A DNA stretch of 64,000 nucleotides from assembly GCA_963704535.1 (NCBI GenBank), contig OY969916.1, forward strand, positions 5,394,001 to 5,458,000. The letters run 5' to 3'. Each line of letters starts with the position of its first letter. The stretch's first letter is position 1. A program made the position numbers and the translations under genes. The notes under the pieces are model-generated. The model had not been told where the DNA came from. It did no database searches and saw only the letters and a program-made list of their open reading frames with translations. The stretch is from G963704535 sp963704535 (lineage in GTDB: Bacteria > Chloroflexota > Chloroflexia > Chloroflexales > Roseiflexaceae). Positions 1 through 9,090 of this stretch are shown piece after piece.

Positions 1-493
1 CGACCATGCGCTTGAATGGGGTAAACTGGTCGCCGAAGGTCTCCTGGAACGACGAGGGCCGCAGAATGGTATAGCCCATCCCGCTGGCTTGGAGCGCTTG
101 CTCGGCGGCATACTTGTAGGCGAGCTGCGCTACGCTGGCGGCGCCTTCGTCGGCCTTGAGCGCCGAGATGAACACGAAGTGCTCCACGCCGCTATCGCGC
201 GCGGCCGTGATCAGCATGCGGTTGCCGCGATCATCCACGCGCGCCAGGCGGTTTCTGCGGCTCAAGGGGTTGCCCTGGGCAGTGGTGATAACGGCACGGG
301 CCTCTTTCAGCGCGCGCCGCAAGGTGCGTATGTCGAGCAGATCGCCGATCTCCAGGTCGATACCCTGCGCGCGCAGCCGGCTGGCACGTTTGCCCGACCG
401 GATCAATGCCCGTACCGGCTCGCCGCGCGCTACCAGCCCTTCGGCGATTGCGCCGCCCAGCAGGCCCGTTCCACCGACCAGCAGAACAGTCAT
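1..493 (-). CDS. NmrA-like NAD(P)-binding protein (3' part cut by window edge)
   Basis: Reading the minus strand from the ATG at 493 gives an open frame that runs off the window start, about 164 residues. The N-terminus MTVLLVGGTGLLGGAIAEGL carries the GxxGxxG dinucleotide-binding loop of a Rossmann fold. Later motifs (HFVFISALKAD, then YTILRPSSFQETF) match atypical short-chain dehydrogenases of the NmrA/epimerase type, which often bind NAD(P) without strong catalysis. The substrate is unknown. The C-terminus lies outside the window. The gene is co-oriented with the amidotransferase gene upstream and separated from it by about 60 bp, so they may be co-transcribed. Confidence 0.75.
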   Translation of the reverse strand, partial: MTVLLVGGTGLLGGAIAEGLVARGEPVRALIRSGKRASRLRAQGIDLEIGDLLDIRTLRRALKEARAVITTAQGNPLSRRNRLARVDDRGNRMLITAARDSGVEHFVFISALKADEGAASVAQLAYKYAAEQALQASGMGYTILRPSSFQETFGDQFTPFKRMV

Positions 494-552
494 AGAAACG
501 TCCAAGCTTCAATGTGGGCAGGTGCGGATCTCGTCACCGACCCGGCAGCTAT

Positions 553-1374
553 TCAGTGTGCCACAAGCCGATCGACCATGGTTCGCTGCGCCACCAGCTC
601 CAGTTGGTCGTCCAGCGGCGGGAGCGCGACCGGCGCGCCGTATTTGCGCCGCAGCGCCAGCCCGATCAGGTGATCGACGAGCTGCGGGTTCTTGGGCAGC
701 AGCGAGCCGTGCATATAGCACCCAAACGTGTTGCGGTAGACCGCGCCCTCGGTGCCATCCTCGCCATTGTTGCCATGGCCGGCCACGATGCGGCCGAGTG
801 GCCGCGCGCCTGGGCCGAGGTAGGTGCGGCCGCTGTGATTCTCGAAACCGACTAACGTTGTCCGTTGTCCGTTGTCCGTTGTCCGTTGTTCCCGAACGCT
901 CGCCATTTGCAACTGACCACTGACCACTGACAACGGACTCGGATCAATGTTCAATTCGGCCTCGATGACGATATTCCCGATCAGCCGCATGTCCCCGCCG
1001 ACGGTGTGCAGGTCTAGGGCGCCGATGCCGGGCAGCCGTTCGCCGGTATGGGTCAGGAAGTAGTGCCCCAGCAGTTGGTAGCCGCCGCAGATCGCCAGCA
1101 TCACCAGCCCATCCTCGATCGCGGCGCGGAGGGCTGGCCCCTGCCGCTGCACGAAGTCGCCGGCGATCAGCGCCTGCCCGCTATCCTGCCCGCCGCCGAA
1201 GAACACCAGGTCGATGCCCGACCAGTCGATCGCCGCGCCGACCCCGACCGGCAGCAGATCGGCGGTGATGCCGCGCCAGGCGCAGCGCCGCTGGAGCGCA
1301 AGGATGTTCCCGCGGTCGCCATAGATATTCATGTGCTCAGGGTAGAGGTGGGCGATTCGCAACTGGTACGACAT
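553..1374 (-). CDS. gatD: GatD-type glutamine amidotransferase (lipid II isoglutaminyl synthase subunit)
   Basis: A 273-residue class I (triad) glutamine amidotransferase of the CobB/CobQ-like GatD group. In the family it supplies ammonia to MurT for amidation of D-Glu in lipid II. The nucleophile Cys is in ICGGYQ at about residue 96; conserved FGGGQD, ENHSGRTYLG and the late YMHGSLLPKNP block with the catalytic His are present. I chose the ATG at 1374 because AGGA lies just upstream; an ATG at 1392 is less supported. Between IGNIVIEAEL and LVGFENHSGR there is an extra stretch of about 28-35 residues encoded by heptanucleotide repeats (854-938), absent from typical family members. No murT is visible next to it. 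Confidence 0.85.
   Translation of the reverse strand: MSYQLRIAHLYPEHMNIYGDRGNILALQRRCAWRGITADLLPVGVGAAIDWSGIDLVFFGGGQDSGQALIAGDFVQRQGPALRAAIEDGLVMLAICGGYQLLGHYFLTHTGERLPGIGALDLHTVGGDMRLIGNIVIEAELNIDPSPLSVVSGQLQMASVREQRTTDNGQRTTLVGFENHSGRTYLGPGARPLGRIVAGHGNNGEDGTEGAVYRNTFGCYMHGSLLPKNPQLVDHLIGLALRRKYGAPVALPPLDDQLELVAQRTMVDRLVAH
854..938. repeat. Heptanucleotide repeat block inside gatD
   Basis: Tandem CGTTGTC units (about five) are followed by GACCACT and GACAACG units. They are the same kind of repeat found between genes at 40142-40205. Read in the gatD frame they encode residues such as QRTTDNGQRTT and the frame stays open. Confidence 0.85.
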
Positions 1375-1387
1375 CGGTTTCCTTTCG

Positions 1388-1498
1388 GACATTTGGGAGC
1401 CTTACAGTTCTGGGGGAAAAGGGGGTTTGAGGGGGCTGCCCCTCAGTCTCCCTCCACCCACATTGTAAAGTGGAATGGCGCCTTCCGAAACCTTGTCT
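1388..1498. mobile_element. MITE family A copy, left end degraded
   Basis: The right end (TTCCGAAACCTTGTCT) and the internal TTTACAGTT-like, G-run/C-run palindrome and ATTGTAAAG blocks match the 118-bp elements at 41013-41130 and 44004-44121 and the ends of the IS at 36706-38356. The left AGACAAGG terminus is eroded. It fills most of the gap between gatD and the upstream epimerase gene. Confidence 0.7.
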
Positions 1499-1587
1499 TA
1501 TGGCTCTGAATGCAGGCATAGTATACCACGAGCAAAACAAACAGGGGCGAGGTTGCCTCGCCCCTGTTCGTCGGTGTTCGCAGACGG

Positions 1588-2538
1588 TCAGCCTGCCACC
1601 ACCAGCTCGCGCTCGACAAGCGCCTGCCCGGCCATTTTCTCGCTCAGGCGCTGGTCCAGCCAATCGCGGAAGCTGGGGTAGCGCAGGGTCAGGCCAAGCT
1701 CCTCTTTGAGACGCCGGTTGCTCAGCCGGGCCGAAGACGAGGCCACCCCGACCACGGTAGGGTCGAGCCCGGCGAAGAGCGCCGCATCCTTGGGGAACAC
1801 CCGCGGCGGCACCATTCCCAGCCGCCGGCGGACTTCGCCGTAGAACTCGGCCGCGCGGGTCGGCTCGTCGTCCGACACGTTGTAGACCGCGCCGAGCTGC
1901 CCGCTGCTGGCCAGCAGATCAAGCGCATCGATCAGATCGTCGATATGGATGCGTGAGATGAAGTTGCGACCGTCGCCGATTAGGGTGGCGGTGCCGCTCT
2001 GGACGGCGTCGACGAAGTCGCGTTCGGGGCCGTAGACCGCGCCGACGCGCAGAAGCATGGCCGGGAAGTGGTGCTGGCGCACCAGTTCCATGATTGCCTG
2101 CTCGGCCTCGACCATGACATCGCCGAGTGGGTAGCAGGGCGCCACCGGCGAGTCCTCGGTGAGCCATTCGTCGCCCCGGCTGCCGTAGGGAGCCACGTTG
2201 CCGGTGAAGACATACGAATGTACGGTACGCGCGCGGGAGCAGGCGGCGATCAGGTTGCGGTTGCCCTCGACGAACACCCGCCGCACCGAGCCATTCTCGA
2301 GGACCGAACGGGCCGTGAGGTTGAATACGCGCTCAATACCGTTCGTGACGCCGACCAGGCTTTCCGGCTGGGTTACATCGCCCTGCCAGACCGCCATGCC
2401 CAGCCCGGCCAACCGCTGCACGATCTCGCGATCGGGATCGCGCACCAGCCCGCGCACGTAGTGGCCCTGTGACAAGAGGAACTTCGCCAAGCGCGATCCG
2501 ACATAGCCTGCCGCGCCCGCAATCAGGTAGCGCCCCAT
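1588..2538 (-). CDS. NAD-dependent epimerase/dehydratase (extended SDR)
   Basis: 316 residues. The N-terminal GAAGYVG (residues 8-14) is the Rossmann GxxGxxG loop, followed by GDVTQPESL, a typical acidic residue site, and LRVGAVYGP, the epimerase-family RxxNVYGP-like block. The usual catalytic YxxxK is not obvious: the corresponding region reads CYPLGDVMVEAEQ with no Lys, so activity is uncertain. The start is supported by AGAGGTGATCT before ATG. The family acts on nucleotide sugars or steroid-like substrates; the substrate here is not evident. It is the first gene of a minus-strand run with gatD and the NmrA-like gene. Confidence 0.8.
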   Translation of the reverse strand: MGRYLIAGAAGYVGSRLAKFLLSQGHYVRGLVRDPDREIVQRLAGLGMAVWQGDVTQPESLVGVTNGIERVFNLTARSVLENGSVRRVFVEGNRNLIAACSRARTVHSYVFTGNVAPYGSRGDEWLTEDSPVAPCYPLGDVMVEAEQAIMELVRQHHFPAMLLRVGAVYGPERDFVDAVQSGTATLIGDGRNFISRIHIDDLIDALDLLASSGQLGAVYNVSDDEPTRAAEFYGEVRRRLGMVPPRVFPKDAALFAGLDPTVVGVASSSARLSNRRLKEELGLTLRYPSFRDWLDQRLSEKMAGQALVERELVVAG

Positions 2539-2985
2539 AGATCACCTCTGTATCACGCGAGCGGGAGCAGACGGCGCCACCGCCACCTGCTGTGCAATGC
2601 GCACAAAATCGCCGCCTATCGGCGCAGCGCATCAATTCCCGCTATGGCTTCTGCTGTCTGCTCCTCTGGCGGCGTTGTTTCCGTACATTTCATTAGATGT
2701 TTAAGAACGGAGGATTTTGCTATTTTACCACCTATCGTATCCTTTGGCTAGTCCATGATTGTCGTGAAAAGCTGTGCGTTTGCTGTTCAATACACGGCTT
2801 CCTAATCAAATCTGGGCGACCGGCGGATCATTTACACTCATTATCCCAAATATATCCCAACTTATCCCACACTATCCCACATCGATTTCCCACCCGGATG
2901 ACCAAAATCATGATTCGACCGTCAGAGGTGTGTCAAGTGTTTCAAGAACGTGCTGGCAATCATTTTTAGAAAATATGTTCGGAAT
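2539..2985. other. AT-rich intergenic region with phased repeats
   Basis: No convincing gene. Base composition drops sharply towards AT compared with the flanks between about 2690 and 3000. Four direct copies of ATCCCA lie at 2843, 2854, 2864 and 2874, that is one helical turn apart. Confidence 0.6.
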
Positions 2986-3014
2986 TTGACGATCGGCCGG
3001 TTGCCCCGTACAAT
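2986..3014 (+). promoter_or_regulatory. Candidate sigma-70-type promoter for sbcD
   Basis: TTGACG at 2986-2991, a 17-bp spacer and TACAAT at 3009-3014 match the consensus closely. It points towards sbcD, with a leader of about 250 nt that contains the repeats at 3056-3225. Confidence 0.55.
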
Positions 3015-3049
3015 TGTTCCGGTCTTACCCTATTGTCTTGAGCCGGTGG

Positions 3050-3226
3050 CGTGAAACGTGAAACGTGAAACGTGATGCGTGATGCGTGGCGTCTGGGCGG
3101 CCTATGGAGCGCGCGGGCGGCCACGGAGCGCACGGGCGGCCACGGAGCGCGCGGGCGGCCACGGAGCGCGCGGGCGGCCACGGAGCGCGCGGGCGGCCAC
3201 GGAGGGCCTGCCCTACAGGTTCTCGT
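3050..3226. repeat. Heptamer run, 19-bp tandem repeats and dispersed AGGGC-palindrome repeat
   Basis: Starts with GTGAAAC x3 and GTGATGC x2 heptamers, continues with about five copies of a 19-bp unit (GGGCGGCCACGGAGCGCGC type), and ends with the dispersed element GGCCACGGAGGGCCTGCCC..., which recurs at 8137, 15302, 17503 and three times at 19410-19545. Confidence 0.85.
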
Positions 3227-3270
3227 GAGACGTGATCCTTGTCATGGTGGCCGGTCAATCGTGAAACAAA

Positions 3271-4492
3271 ATGATCAAACTACTTCACCTGGCCGACCTG
3301 CACATCGGCATGGAAAACTACGGCCGCCTCGACCCGGCCAGCGGCCTGCACACGCGCCTGCTCGACTACCTTGCTCGGCTTGACGAGGCGATCGATTACG
3401 GTATGGAGGCCGGGGTCGACGTGGTGTTGATCGCCGGCGATATCTATAAAAACCGCACGCCCAACCCGACCCACCAGCGCGAGTTCGCCAGGCGGGTGCG
3501 CCGCATCCGCCGCGCCGGCGTGCCGGTGATCATTCTGATCGGCAATCACGATGTGTCGCCCGCGGCTGGCCGGGCACATTCGATCGAAATCTTCGATACG
3601 CTCGCGGTCGAGGGGGTGACGATCGCCGACCGGCCGCGTCTGCACCAGATCGAGACCCGCGCCGGGCCGCTTCAGCTGATTGCGCTGCCCTGGGTAACGC
3701 GCCACAACCTATTGGCGAAAGAGGATCTGCGGCTCGTCTCGTTCGGTGAGATTGAGGCGATATTGCTCCAGCGGATCGAGCAATTTCTGCACCACACCGT
3801 CGAGTCGCTCGACCCGGATATCCCGACAGTGCTGACGATCCATGGCACGATCGACGGCGCGACGGTCGGAGCCGAGCGGCAGATTATGCTTGGCAAGGAT
3901 CTGGTGCTGCCGAAAAGCTTTGTGGCGCTGGCGCAGGTGGATTACGTGGCGATGGGCCACATTCACAAGCACCAGTCGTTGGGCCAGCATCCGCCGGTGG
4001 TCTACCCCGGCAGCATCGAGCGCATCGACTTCGGCGAGGAGCACGAGGACAAGGGCTGTGTCCTGGTCGAGCTTGAGCGCGGGCAGGCCGAACTGGCGCT
4101 TCCACAAGCTGGCGGCCCGCCCTTTCGTCACGGTCGCGGTCGATGTGCGCAACAGCGTCGAGCCGCAGGCGCGCGTGGCCCTGGCGATCGAGAAGCAGGC
4201 CATGCGCGACGCGGTGGTCCGGGTGAAGGTCGACGCGCACGCCGACCAGGCGGCCCAGCTTCGCACCGATGAGATCCAGCGCCAGCTTGAGGAGGCCGGC
4301 GCCTTCACGGTCGCCGCGATCACCATCGACGTCGAGCGCGCCAACCGGGGGCGGCTGGCCGAGTCCGATCGCGATGTGCTGGATGGGCTGACGCCGCGCC
4401 GGGCGCTGGAGCTGTATCTGCGCGCGAAGAACACGCCCGACGAGCGGATCGCCGCGCTGCTGGCCGCCGCTGATGAACTGCTGTCTGAGTAG
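3271..4492 (+). CDS. sbcD: SbcD-type exonuclease subunit / metallophosphoesterase, frameshifted
   Basis: The N-terminal reading frame shows the calcineurin-like nuclease motifs in order: HLADLHIG, AGDIYKN, GNHD, IHGT, GHIHKHQ and YPGSIERIDFGEE, typical of SbcD/Mre11, which with SbcC cleaves hairpins and DNA ends. At about 4090-4100 the frame is lost: the expected continuation (WRFHKLAARPFVTVAVDV... to RIAALLAAADELLSE) is in the next frame and ends at 4492. One inserted or deleted base would restore about 406 residues. It may be an assembly error or a real mutation. No sbcC follows; the gene is followed directly by a strong terminator. The start codon has only a weak ribosome-binding site. Confidence 0.85.
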
Positions 4493-4495
4493 ACC

Positions 4496-4546
4496 AAAAG
4501 GGGAGGCTTAGAAAGGACCAGTGGTCCCTTCTAAGCCTCCCCTTTT
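4496..4546. terminator. Bidirectional intrinsic terminator
   Basis: A near-perfect inverted repeat: AAAAGGGGAGGCTTAGAA, an inner GGACCAGTGGTCC palindrome, then TTCTAAGCCTCCCCTTTT. A- and T-runs on both sides make it work in both directions. It separates convergent sbcD and the bc-complex operon. Confidence 0.9.
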
Positions 4547-4568
4547 CATAGATTGGAAGCAGATAGCG

Positions 4569-5309
4569 TCAGCGCCGCTTGCCGCCCGCCAGCACTTGGG
4601 CGCGCTTCTCGCGCCAGAGCATGTTGCCGCCAGCGCCGGCAAGAAATAGGCCGACCAGCGCGTTCAGAGTCACATTGTAGAGCACCGGGATGCCCTGGGT
4701 GGGCGTGCGCCAGCCCGGCGTCAGCAGCGCAAGGATCTGGACGATCGAGATAAAGCTCGACAGCCCCAGGCCGATCCGCACCAGGAATAGCGCCATCGGG
4801 TCGTGCAGCCGCGCCACGAAGTAGGCCATCGCGCCGCCCCACACCACCAGCAAGATGGTCGACACCACGCCGTAGATCACAGGCGCGTTCAAGAAGTTGG
4901 CGATCACCCAGTAGTTCAGCGCCACCCAAGCTAGAAAGGTGATCGCGCCGAGGCCGGCGAACTGCAGGACGTAGCGGCGGTACTCGCTCCTGGCCAGCAC
5001 GATCAGCGCGTAGACTGCCGATATCAGGTACATGGCGGCGCAGATCAGGAGCTTGCTGATGCTCTGGGGCGGCAGCTCGCCGATCACCGGAACATAGCCC
5101 TCGCGGATGGTGGTGCCGGGGACGGCGGTCCCGCGGAGGAAGGTCAACTCCTGATCATCAGCGAGACTGACGACCCGGCGATCGGCGGTTTGAACAACAG
5201 GGATGAGATTCCAGGCGAACACGATCGCCACCAGCACGAGCGTGCAGATAACATAGATGATTATTTCGGCGCGATCGATACGAGCCGGTTCAGGCGGGGT
5301 TTCACGCAT
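4569..5309 (-). CDS. Membrane protein of the cytochrome bc cluster, function unknown
   Basis: 246 residues with about six hydrophobic segments: one near residues 17-37, then several from about 85 to 230, and a short polar loop between (TADRRVVSLADDQELTFLRG). I do not recognise a named family. It has no CxxCH or other cofactor motif. Being the last gene of the operon Rieske - cytochrome b - di-heme cytochrome c, in the same orientation and about 160 bp after the cytochrome c gene, suggests a subunit or assembly factor of that complex. Start supported by TAGGATCGACT upstream. Confidence 0.7.
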   Translation of the reverse strand: MRETPPEPARIDRAEIIIYVICTLVLVAIVFAWNLIPVVQTADRRVVSLADDQELTFLRGTAVPGTTIREGYVPVIGELPPQSISKLLICAAMYLISAVYALIVLARSEYRRYVLQFAGLGAITFLAWVALNYWVIANFLNAPVIYGVVSTILLVVWGGAMAYFVARLHDPMALFLVRIGLGLSSFISIVQILALLTPGWRTPTQGIPVLYNVTLNALVGLFLAGAGGNMLWREKRAQVLAGGKRR

Positions 5310-5344
5310 AGTCGATCCTACCTAGCGCATGTACGATTTACGAT

Positions 5345-5466
5345 TGCCTCGTGCAATGGAAAGGGGATTCTTGAGGGGCGACCCCCTCAAACTCCTCTTT
5401 TCAAATGCCTCGTGTAGTGGAAAGGGGATTCTTGAGGGGCGACCCCTCAAACTCCTCTTTTCAAAT
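5345..5466. repeat. Two tandem 61-bp hairpin units (MITE family B core)
   Basis: Two copies, 61 bp apart, each containing TTCTTGAGGGGCGACCCCTC, an inverted repeat flanked by G- and T-rich arms. They lie between the cytochrome c gene and the membrane-protein gene of one operon, so they may weaken read-through or stabilise mRNA ends. Confidence 0.8.
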
Positions 5467-5472
5467 AGTCTT

Positions 5473-6420
5473 CTATGGAGCCGGCGTGGGCGTAGGCGCC
5501 GGCAGCGGCTGGCCATCGGGGCCGAGCGGCGGCTGGGTCGGCTGGCCGGTCCGGTCAATTGTGCTCAGATAGGTGATCAGGTCGCCCAGTTGCTGGTCGT
5601 TGAGCTGCGAATAGCCGGGCATGATCGGGTTATAGGGGCCGTGGCCGTCGTTCAGCGGCGGGCGCGGGTTGGTGTGGCCGGCCGAGCCGCCCTTGATCCA
5701 CTCCATCACGTTCTCGACGCTGACCTCGTTGCCACTAGGCAAGACGGTGCCCCAAGCCGCAGTCCCCTCCGGCCCGAACAGGCCGCCCAGGCCAGGAGCC
5801 GGCACGCCGCTGTCCTTGTCGGTCAGGTTGTGGCAGCCATTGCAGCCATTGGCGGAGAATAGCGCCGCGCCGCGGGCCTGGGGCGTGTCGCCGACCGCCT
5901 GCGCCGCCGCCGTCGCCTGGACCGACTGCTTGTATGTATCGGCGACCTCGACCGCTTCAGCCGGGACGTTGGGGCTTGTGCCGCCCTCTGCCGGCCACCA
6001 GCTTTGAACATAGGCGGCGATATTCTTGATCTGGTCGTCGCGCAGCGGGCCGCCGAGCCGGGCGCTCCAGCGCGGCATGGCCGTGCCCTTGACGCCGGAG
6101 GTGATCGTCGCCTCGACAAAGTTGCGGAGGGTGCCGTACTTGGCGGTGATGCCGTTCGGCCCATCGAGGCGGCCCTGCTCTTGCAGCGTCACCGGCAGAT
6201 TATTGATCTGCGGGGCGCCGGCGTTCACGCCGCCCTCGCCGGTCAGGCCGTGGCAGTTCGCGCAATACTGCTCGTAGTTGGAGGCGCCGCGGGCCACCAG
6301 CGCGCCCTGGAAGCGCTCCTCGCGGGCGCGCAGCACGTAGTTCTCGCGCACCCAGACGTAGCCCAGGAGCAGCGTCGACGCCAGCAGGAAGATGGTCGCG
6401 ATTGTCAGGTTACGGGTCAT
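5473..6420 (-). CDS. Di-heme cytochrome c of a bc-type complex
   Basis: 315 residues from the ATG at 6420 (a GTG at 6462 would add 14). An N-terminal membrane anchor (residues about 4-25, TIATIFLLASTLLLGYVWV) is followed by two heme c sites, CANCH (53-57) and CNGCH (193-197), each in a cytochrome c class I-like domain with downstream Met residues (AMPRW, IMPGYS) as likely axial ligands. The C-terminus is Pro-rich. It probably carries electrons out of the quinol-oxidising complex encoded by the two upstream genes. It sits outside the membrane, anchored by its N-terminus. Confidence 0.9.
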   Translation of the reverse strand: MTRNLTIATIFLLASTLLLGYVWVRENYVLRAREERFQGALVARGASNYEQYCANCHGLTGEGGVNAGAPQINNLPVTLQEQGRLDGPNGITAKYGTLRNFVEATITSGVKGTAMPRWSARLGGPLRDDQIKNIAAYVQSWWPAEGGTSPNVPAEAVEVADTYKQSVQATAAAQAVGDTPQARGAALFSANGCNGCHNLTDKDSGVPAPGLGGLFGPEGTAAWGTVLPSGNEVSVENVMEWIKGGSAGHTNPRPPLNDGHGPYNPIMPGYSQLNDQQLGDLITYLSTIDRTGQPTQPPLGPDGQPLPAPTPTPAP

Positions 6421-6477
6421 AGATCGTTGTCCATTCCAGGCTGCGCGCGGCTGCGGGGCCACCCAGCCGCGCAGCGA

Positions 6478-8056
6478 CTACTGAGCCGGATTGTCCTTGA
6501 AGCGGCTGATAAAGCGCACCGACGCCGGTTGAGGCGTGCCGTCGACCGTCAGATTCAGCGTGACCTTCTTGAGCGTCACATTGCCTTGCGCGTCGGTCTG
6601 CCAGGGAGCGATCGTGAGCTTGGCGCTGTCGTCGGGACCGCTGAAGCCTGGGTCGAGCGCCTTCCAGCGATCGACGTCGCTCTGGAACTCCTCGAACAGG
6701 TGCCGGGCCTCCTCCGAAAGCTGGCCCTCATCGCCAGCGACAAAGCCCCCAGTGGCCGAGTCATAGGTCACCATCGCGGTGGGCAGCGCGTCGAACGGCA
6801 CGTGGTCGGCCCGACCCTCGCCCTCGCCCGGCACCCAGTCGAACACCAGCTCGCCGGTGGCCGTCTCCTGGATGCCGTAGGTCGGCAGGCCGGCGTAGCT
6901 CAGGAAGCCCAGCATAATCATCGCCACGACCGCGCCAACCAGCGCGACCTTGCGGTCCTTGAACTTGCGGCTGGGGTTGCGGTCGATGTAGGGCAGCAGG
7001 AGCAGACCACCGACCAGCACGCCGGCCAGGCCCAGCCCGAAGAAGAACTTATCGCCGACCTTGAGCATCCCCTGGAGCCAGAAGAAGTACCAGGGCGCCT
7101 TGGTATGCTGGGGGGTCACGAACGGGTTGGCGTGGCTCTCCAGCTTGGCGTTCCAGAAGAACTGGTTGATCGCGATCAGGCCGAAGGTCAGGACCGCGAT
7201 CGCCGCGACCTCGAAGTAGACTTGGTCGGGCAGGAAGGGCACCTTGCGCTTGGTCGCCGGCATGTTGTCGAACAGCTCGTGGATCGGCGAGATCTCCTGC
7301 TTACGCACGGCGTAGTAGTGGACGCTAATTAGCACGACCGCCAGGGACGGGAGCAGGAAGATGTGCAGCAGGTAGAAGCGCAGCAGCGTATCACCGCCGA
7401 CATCAACGGCGCCGCGCAGCAGCTTGTTGAGCGCGTCGCCGAAGCCGGGGCTGGCCTCGGCCATCGAGCTGCCGATCGTCACCGCCCAGTAGGCCAGTTG
7501 ATCCCACGGCAGCAGGTAGCCGCTGAAGGAGAGCACCAGCGTGATCAGCAGCAGCAGCACGCCGGTGACCCAGATGAACTGGCGCGGCGCCTTGTAGGAG
7601 GCGGTGATAAAGGTTCGCAGCATATGGATGCAACACGATCGCGACCATCAAGTGCGCGCCGAGGCGGTGGACGTTGCGCATCAGGTTGCCGAGCGGCACG
7701 TCGGTCATGATCTTGACCATGCTGGGGTAGGCTTCGGCGGCCGAGGGCACATAGAAGATCATCAGGATCAGGCCGGTGATCAACTCGACCATAAAGAGGA
7801 AGAAGCTCATCCAGCCCAGGCCGGCGGTGTAGTACCAGGCGGTCGCCTCCTCCGGCAGCGCGCGCGGCCGGATATGATACCAGAAGCTGTTGTTATGCAC
7901 CCGCATCCGCGGGTTGGGCCGCGGGGCCGGCTCGCCGCGCAGCACCGAGCGCCACTCGCCCCAGCCCATGCTTGGGAAGAACGAGCGGCCTACCTCCGAA
8001 ACCCAGGCCATCAGACGCTGGATGGCGCCGGGTTGCTGGACCGGCTTTGTGGCCAT
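6478..8056 (-). CDS. Cytochrome b (b6/subunit IV fused) of the bc complex, frameshifted
   Basis: Two overlapping frames together make one cytochrome b of about 525 residues. The first part (8056 to about 7627) contains WYYTAGLGWMSFFLFMVELI and NLMRNVHRLGAHLMVAIVLH; the second begins MLRTFITASYKAPRQFIWVTG and continues through SGYLLPWDQLAYWA (the PWG/QPFW-like region) and several helices to a hydrophilic C-terminal domain. The break at about 7620-7630 reads GCATCCATATGC, where four extra bases (a CATC/CCAT repeat) shift the frame inside a heme-binding helix. A natural split there would be unlikely, so an assembly error or fresh mutation is the better reading. Start has AGGGAG upstream. Confidence 0.88.
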
Positions 8057-8094
8057 GCGCTTGCTCCCTCTAGGGTCAACAATGATCTATAGTT

Positions 8095-8166
8095 GCGTGA
8101 AACGTGATGCGTGATGAGTGATGCGTGGTTGGGGCGGCCACGGAGGGCCTGCCCTACAGGTTCGGT
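8095..8166. repeat. Heptamers plus dispersed AGGGC-palindrome repeat
   Basis: GTGAAAC and GTGATGC/GTGATGA units followed by GGCCACGGAGGGCCTGCCC..., located between the Rieske and cytochrome b genes. Confidence 0.8.
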
Positions 8167-8181
8167 TTTATCGTCAATGCA

Positions 8182-8883
8182 CTAGGCGTGGACCTGGCCT
8201 GACTTGCGCAGCCCGGTGTTGACTCGCACCACGCCGCCGACGATCTCTACCGGGAACTGATCCAGGTTGCGCGGCGCGGGGCCGCGGACATACTGGCTGT
8301 TGCGTTCGAAGGTCGAGCCGTGGCACGGGCAGATAAAACGTTTCTCAGATTGGATATAGGGGATCAGACAGCCCAGGTGGGTGCAGACCTGGTAGATCGC
8401 GATCAGGTTGGCCTCGTTGGGATTGGCTATCTCAGGGCTGTCTTCGGGCTTCACCTTGACGACATAGAACTTGCCGTCAGGCATAAGGAACGGCGGATCG
8501 TCATCCTTGAAATCGGCGGCTTTCTTATCAAGAGTAAACCTGCCGCCGAAGGTCCCGGCCTTGATGCGCGGGTAGGCGAAGCCGCCGGCCACCGGGTAGT
8601 TGGTCTCGCCGGTCTGCTCATTCGTCTGGGTGGTGAAACCGAGCAGCGGGCCGAGCATTGGGTCGGCCGCCGGGTCGGGCGCGGTGACGAAGACCAGGCT
8701 ACCGACGGTGAGCAGCGCGCCGGACGCGGCCATCGCATAGGCCAGGAACTCACGCCGGGCCGCAGCCGGGTCCTTCTGGCGGGCAGCGGCGGCATTGGGC
8801 CTTTGGACGCCGGCCTTGGCGGCAATGGCCTGGGCGTCAGCCTGCGAGATCACTCGCCGCCCTGCGTTGCGCTGTTCTGCCAT
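8182..8883 (-). CDS. Rieske iron-sulfur protein of the bc complex
   Basis: 233 residues. A basic N-terminus, one membrane segment (about 47-67, FLAYAMAASGALLTVGSLVFV) and a Rieske domain with CTHLGC (167-172) and CPCHGS (185-190), the two Cys and two His ligands of the [2Fe-2S] cluster. It is first in the minus-strand operon with cytochrome b, di-heme cytochrome c and a membrane protein, encoding a quinol:electron-acceptor oxidoreductase. GAGGAGAACGCAT before the ATG supports the start. The insertion between the membrane segment and the cluster-binding part is longer than in mitochondrial Rieske proteins. Confidence 0.95.
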   Translation of the reverse strand: MAEQRNAGRRVISQADAQAIAAKAGVQRPNAAAARQKDPAAARREFLAYAMAASGALLTVGSLVFVTAPDPAADPMLGPLLGFTTQTNEQTGETNYPVAGGFAYPRIKAGTFGGRFTLDKKAADFKDDDPPFLMPDGKFYVVKVKPEDSPEIANPNEANLIAIYQVCTHLGCLIPYIQSEKRFICPCHGSTFERNSQYVRGPAPRNLDQFPVEIVGGVVRVNTGLRKSGQVHA

Positions 8884-9090
8884 ATGCGTTCTCCTCGATC
8901 GTAGGGCGTCGCTGGGACGCCGGAGATGAACGGATTGTCAGCTGAAGTGTAGGTGGGAGCACGAGCCGTCGCTGTGAAGCTGCCTTAGAAGCCACTGCCG
9001 CGCACCACCGATCAGTGAGACGTATAACGCGTTCTAATGGGGCAATCGAAACCTTGTGGATTGTAGCACAATCTCCGGGTAGCGTCAATT

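Noticed and set aside
2843..2879. Replication origin from DnaA-like boxes and AT-richness
   Set aside because: Boxes are imperfect, and no dnaA, dnaN or other origin-linked gene is nearby.
2697..2989. Small plus-strand ORFs of 71-90 codons in the AT-rich gap
   Set aside because: Overlapping frames, no ribosome-binding site and no recognisable domain.
6004..7332. 442-codon plus-strand ORF opposite cytochrome genes
   Set aside because: Antisense shadow of well-supported cytochrome genes.
7403..7623. Natural split of cytochrome b into b6 and subunit IV genes
   Set aside because: The break lies inside a conserved heme-binding helix, and the second frame starts mid-helix, so a frameshift fits better.
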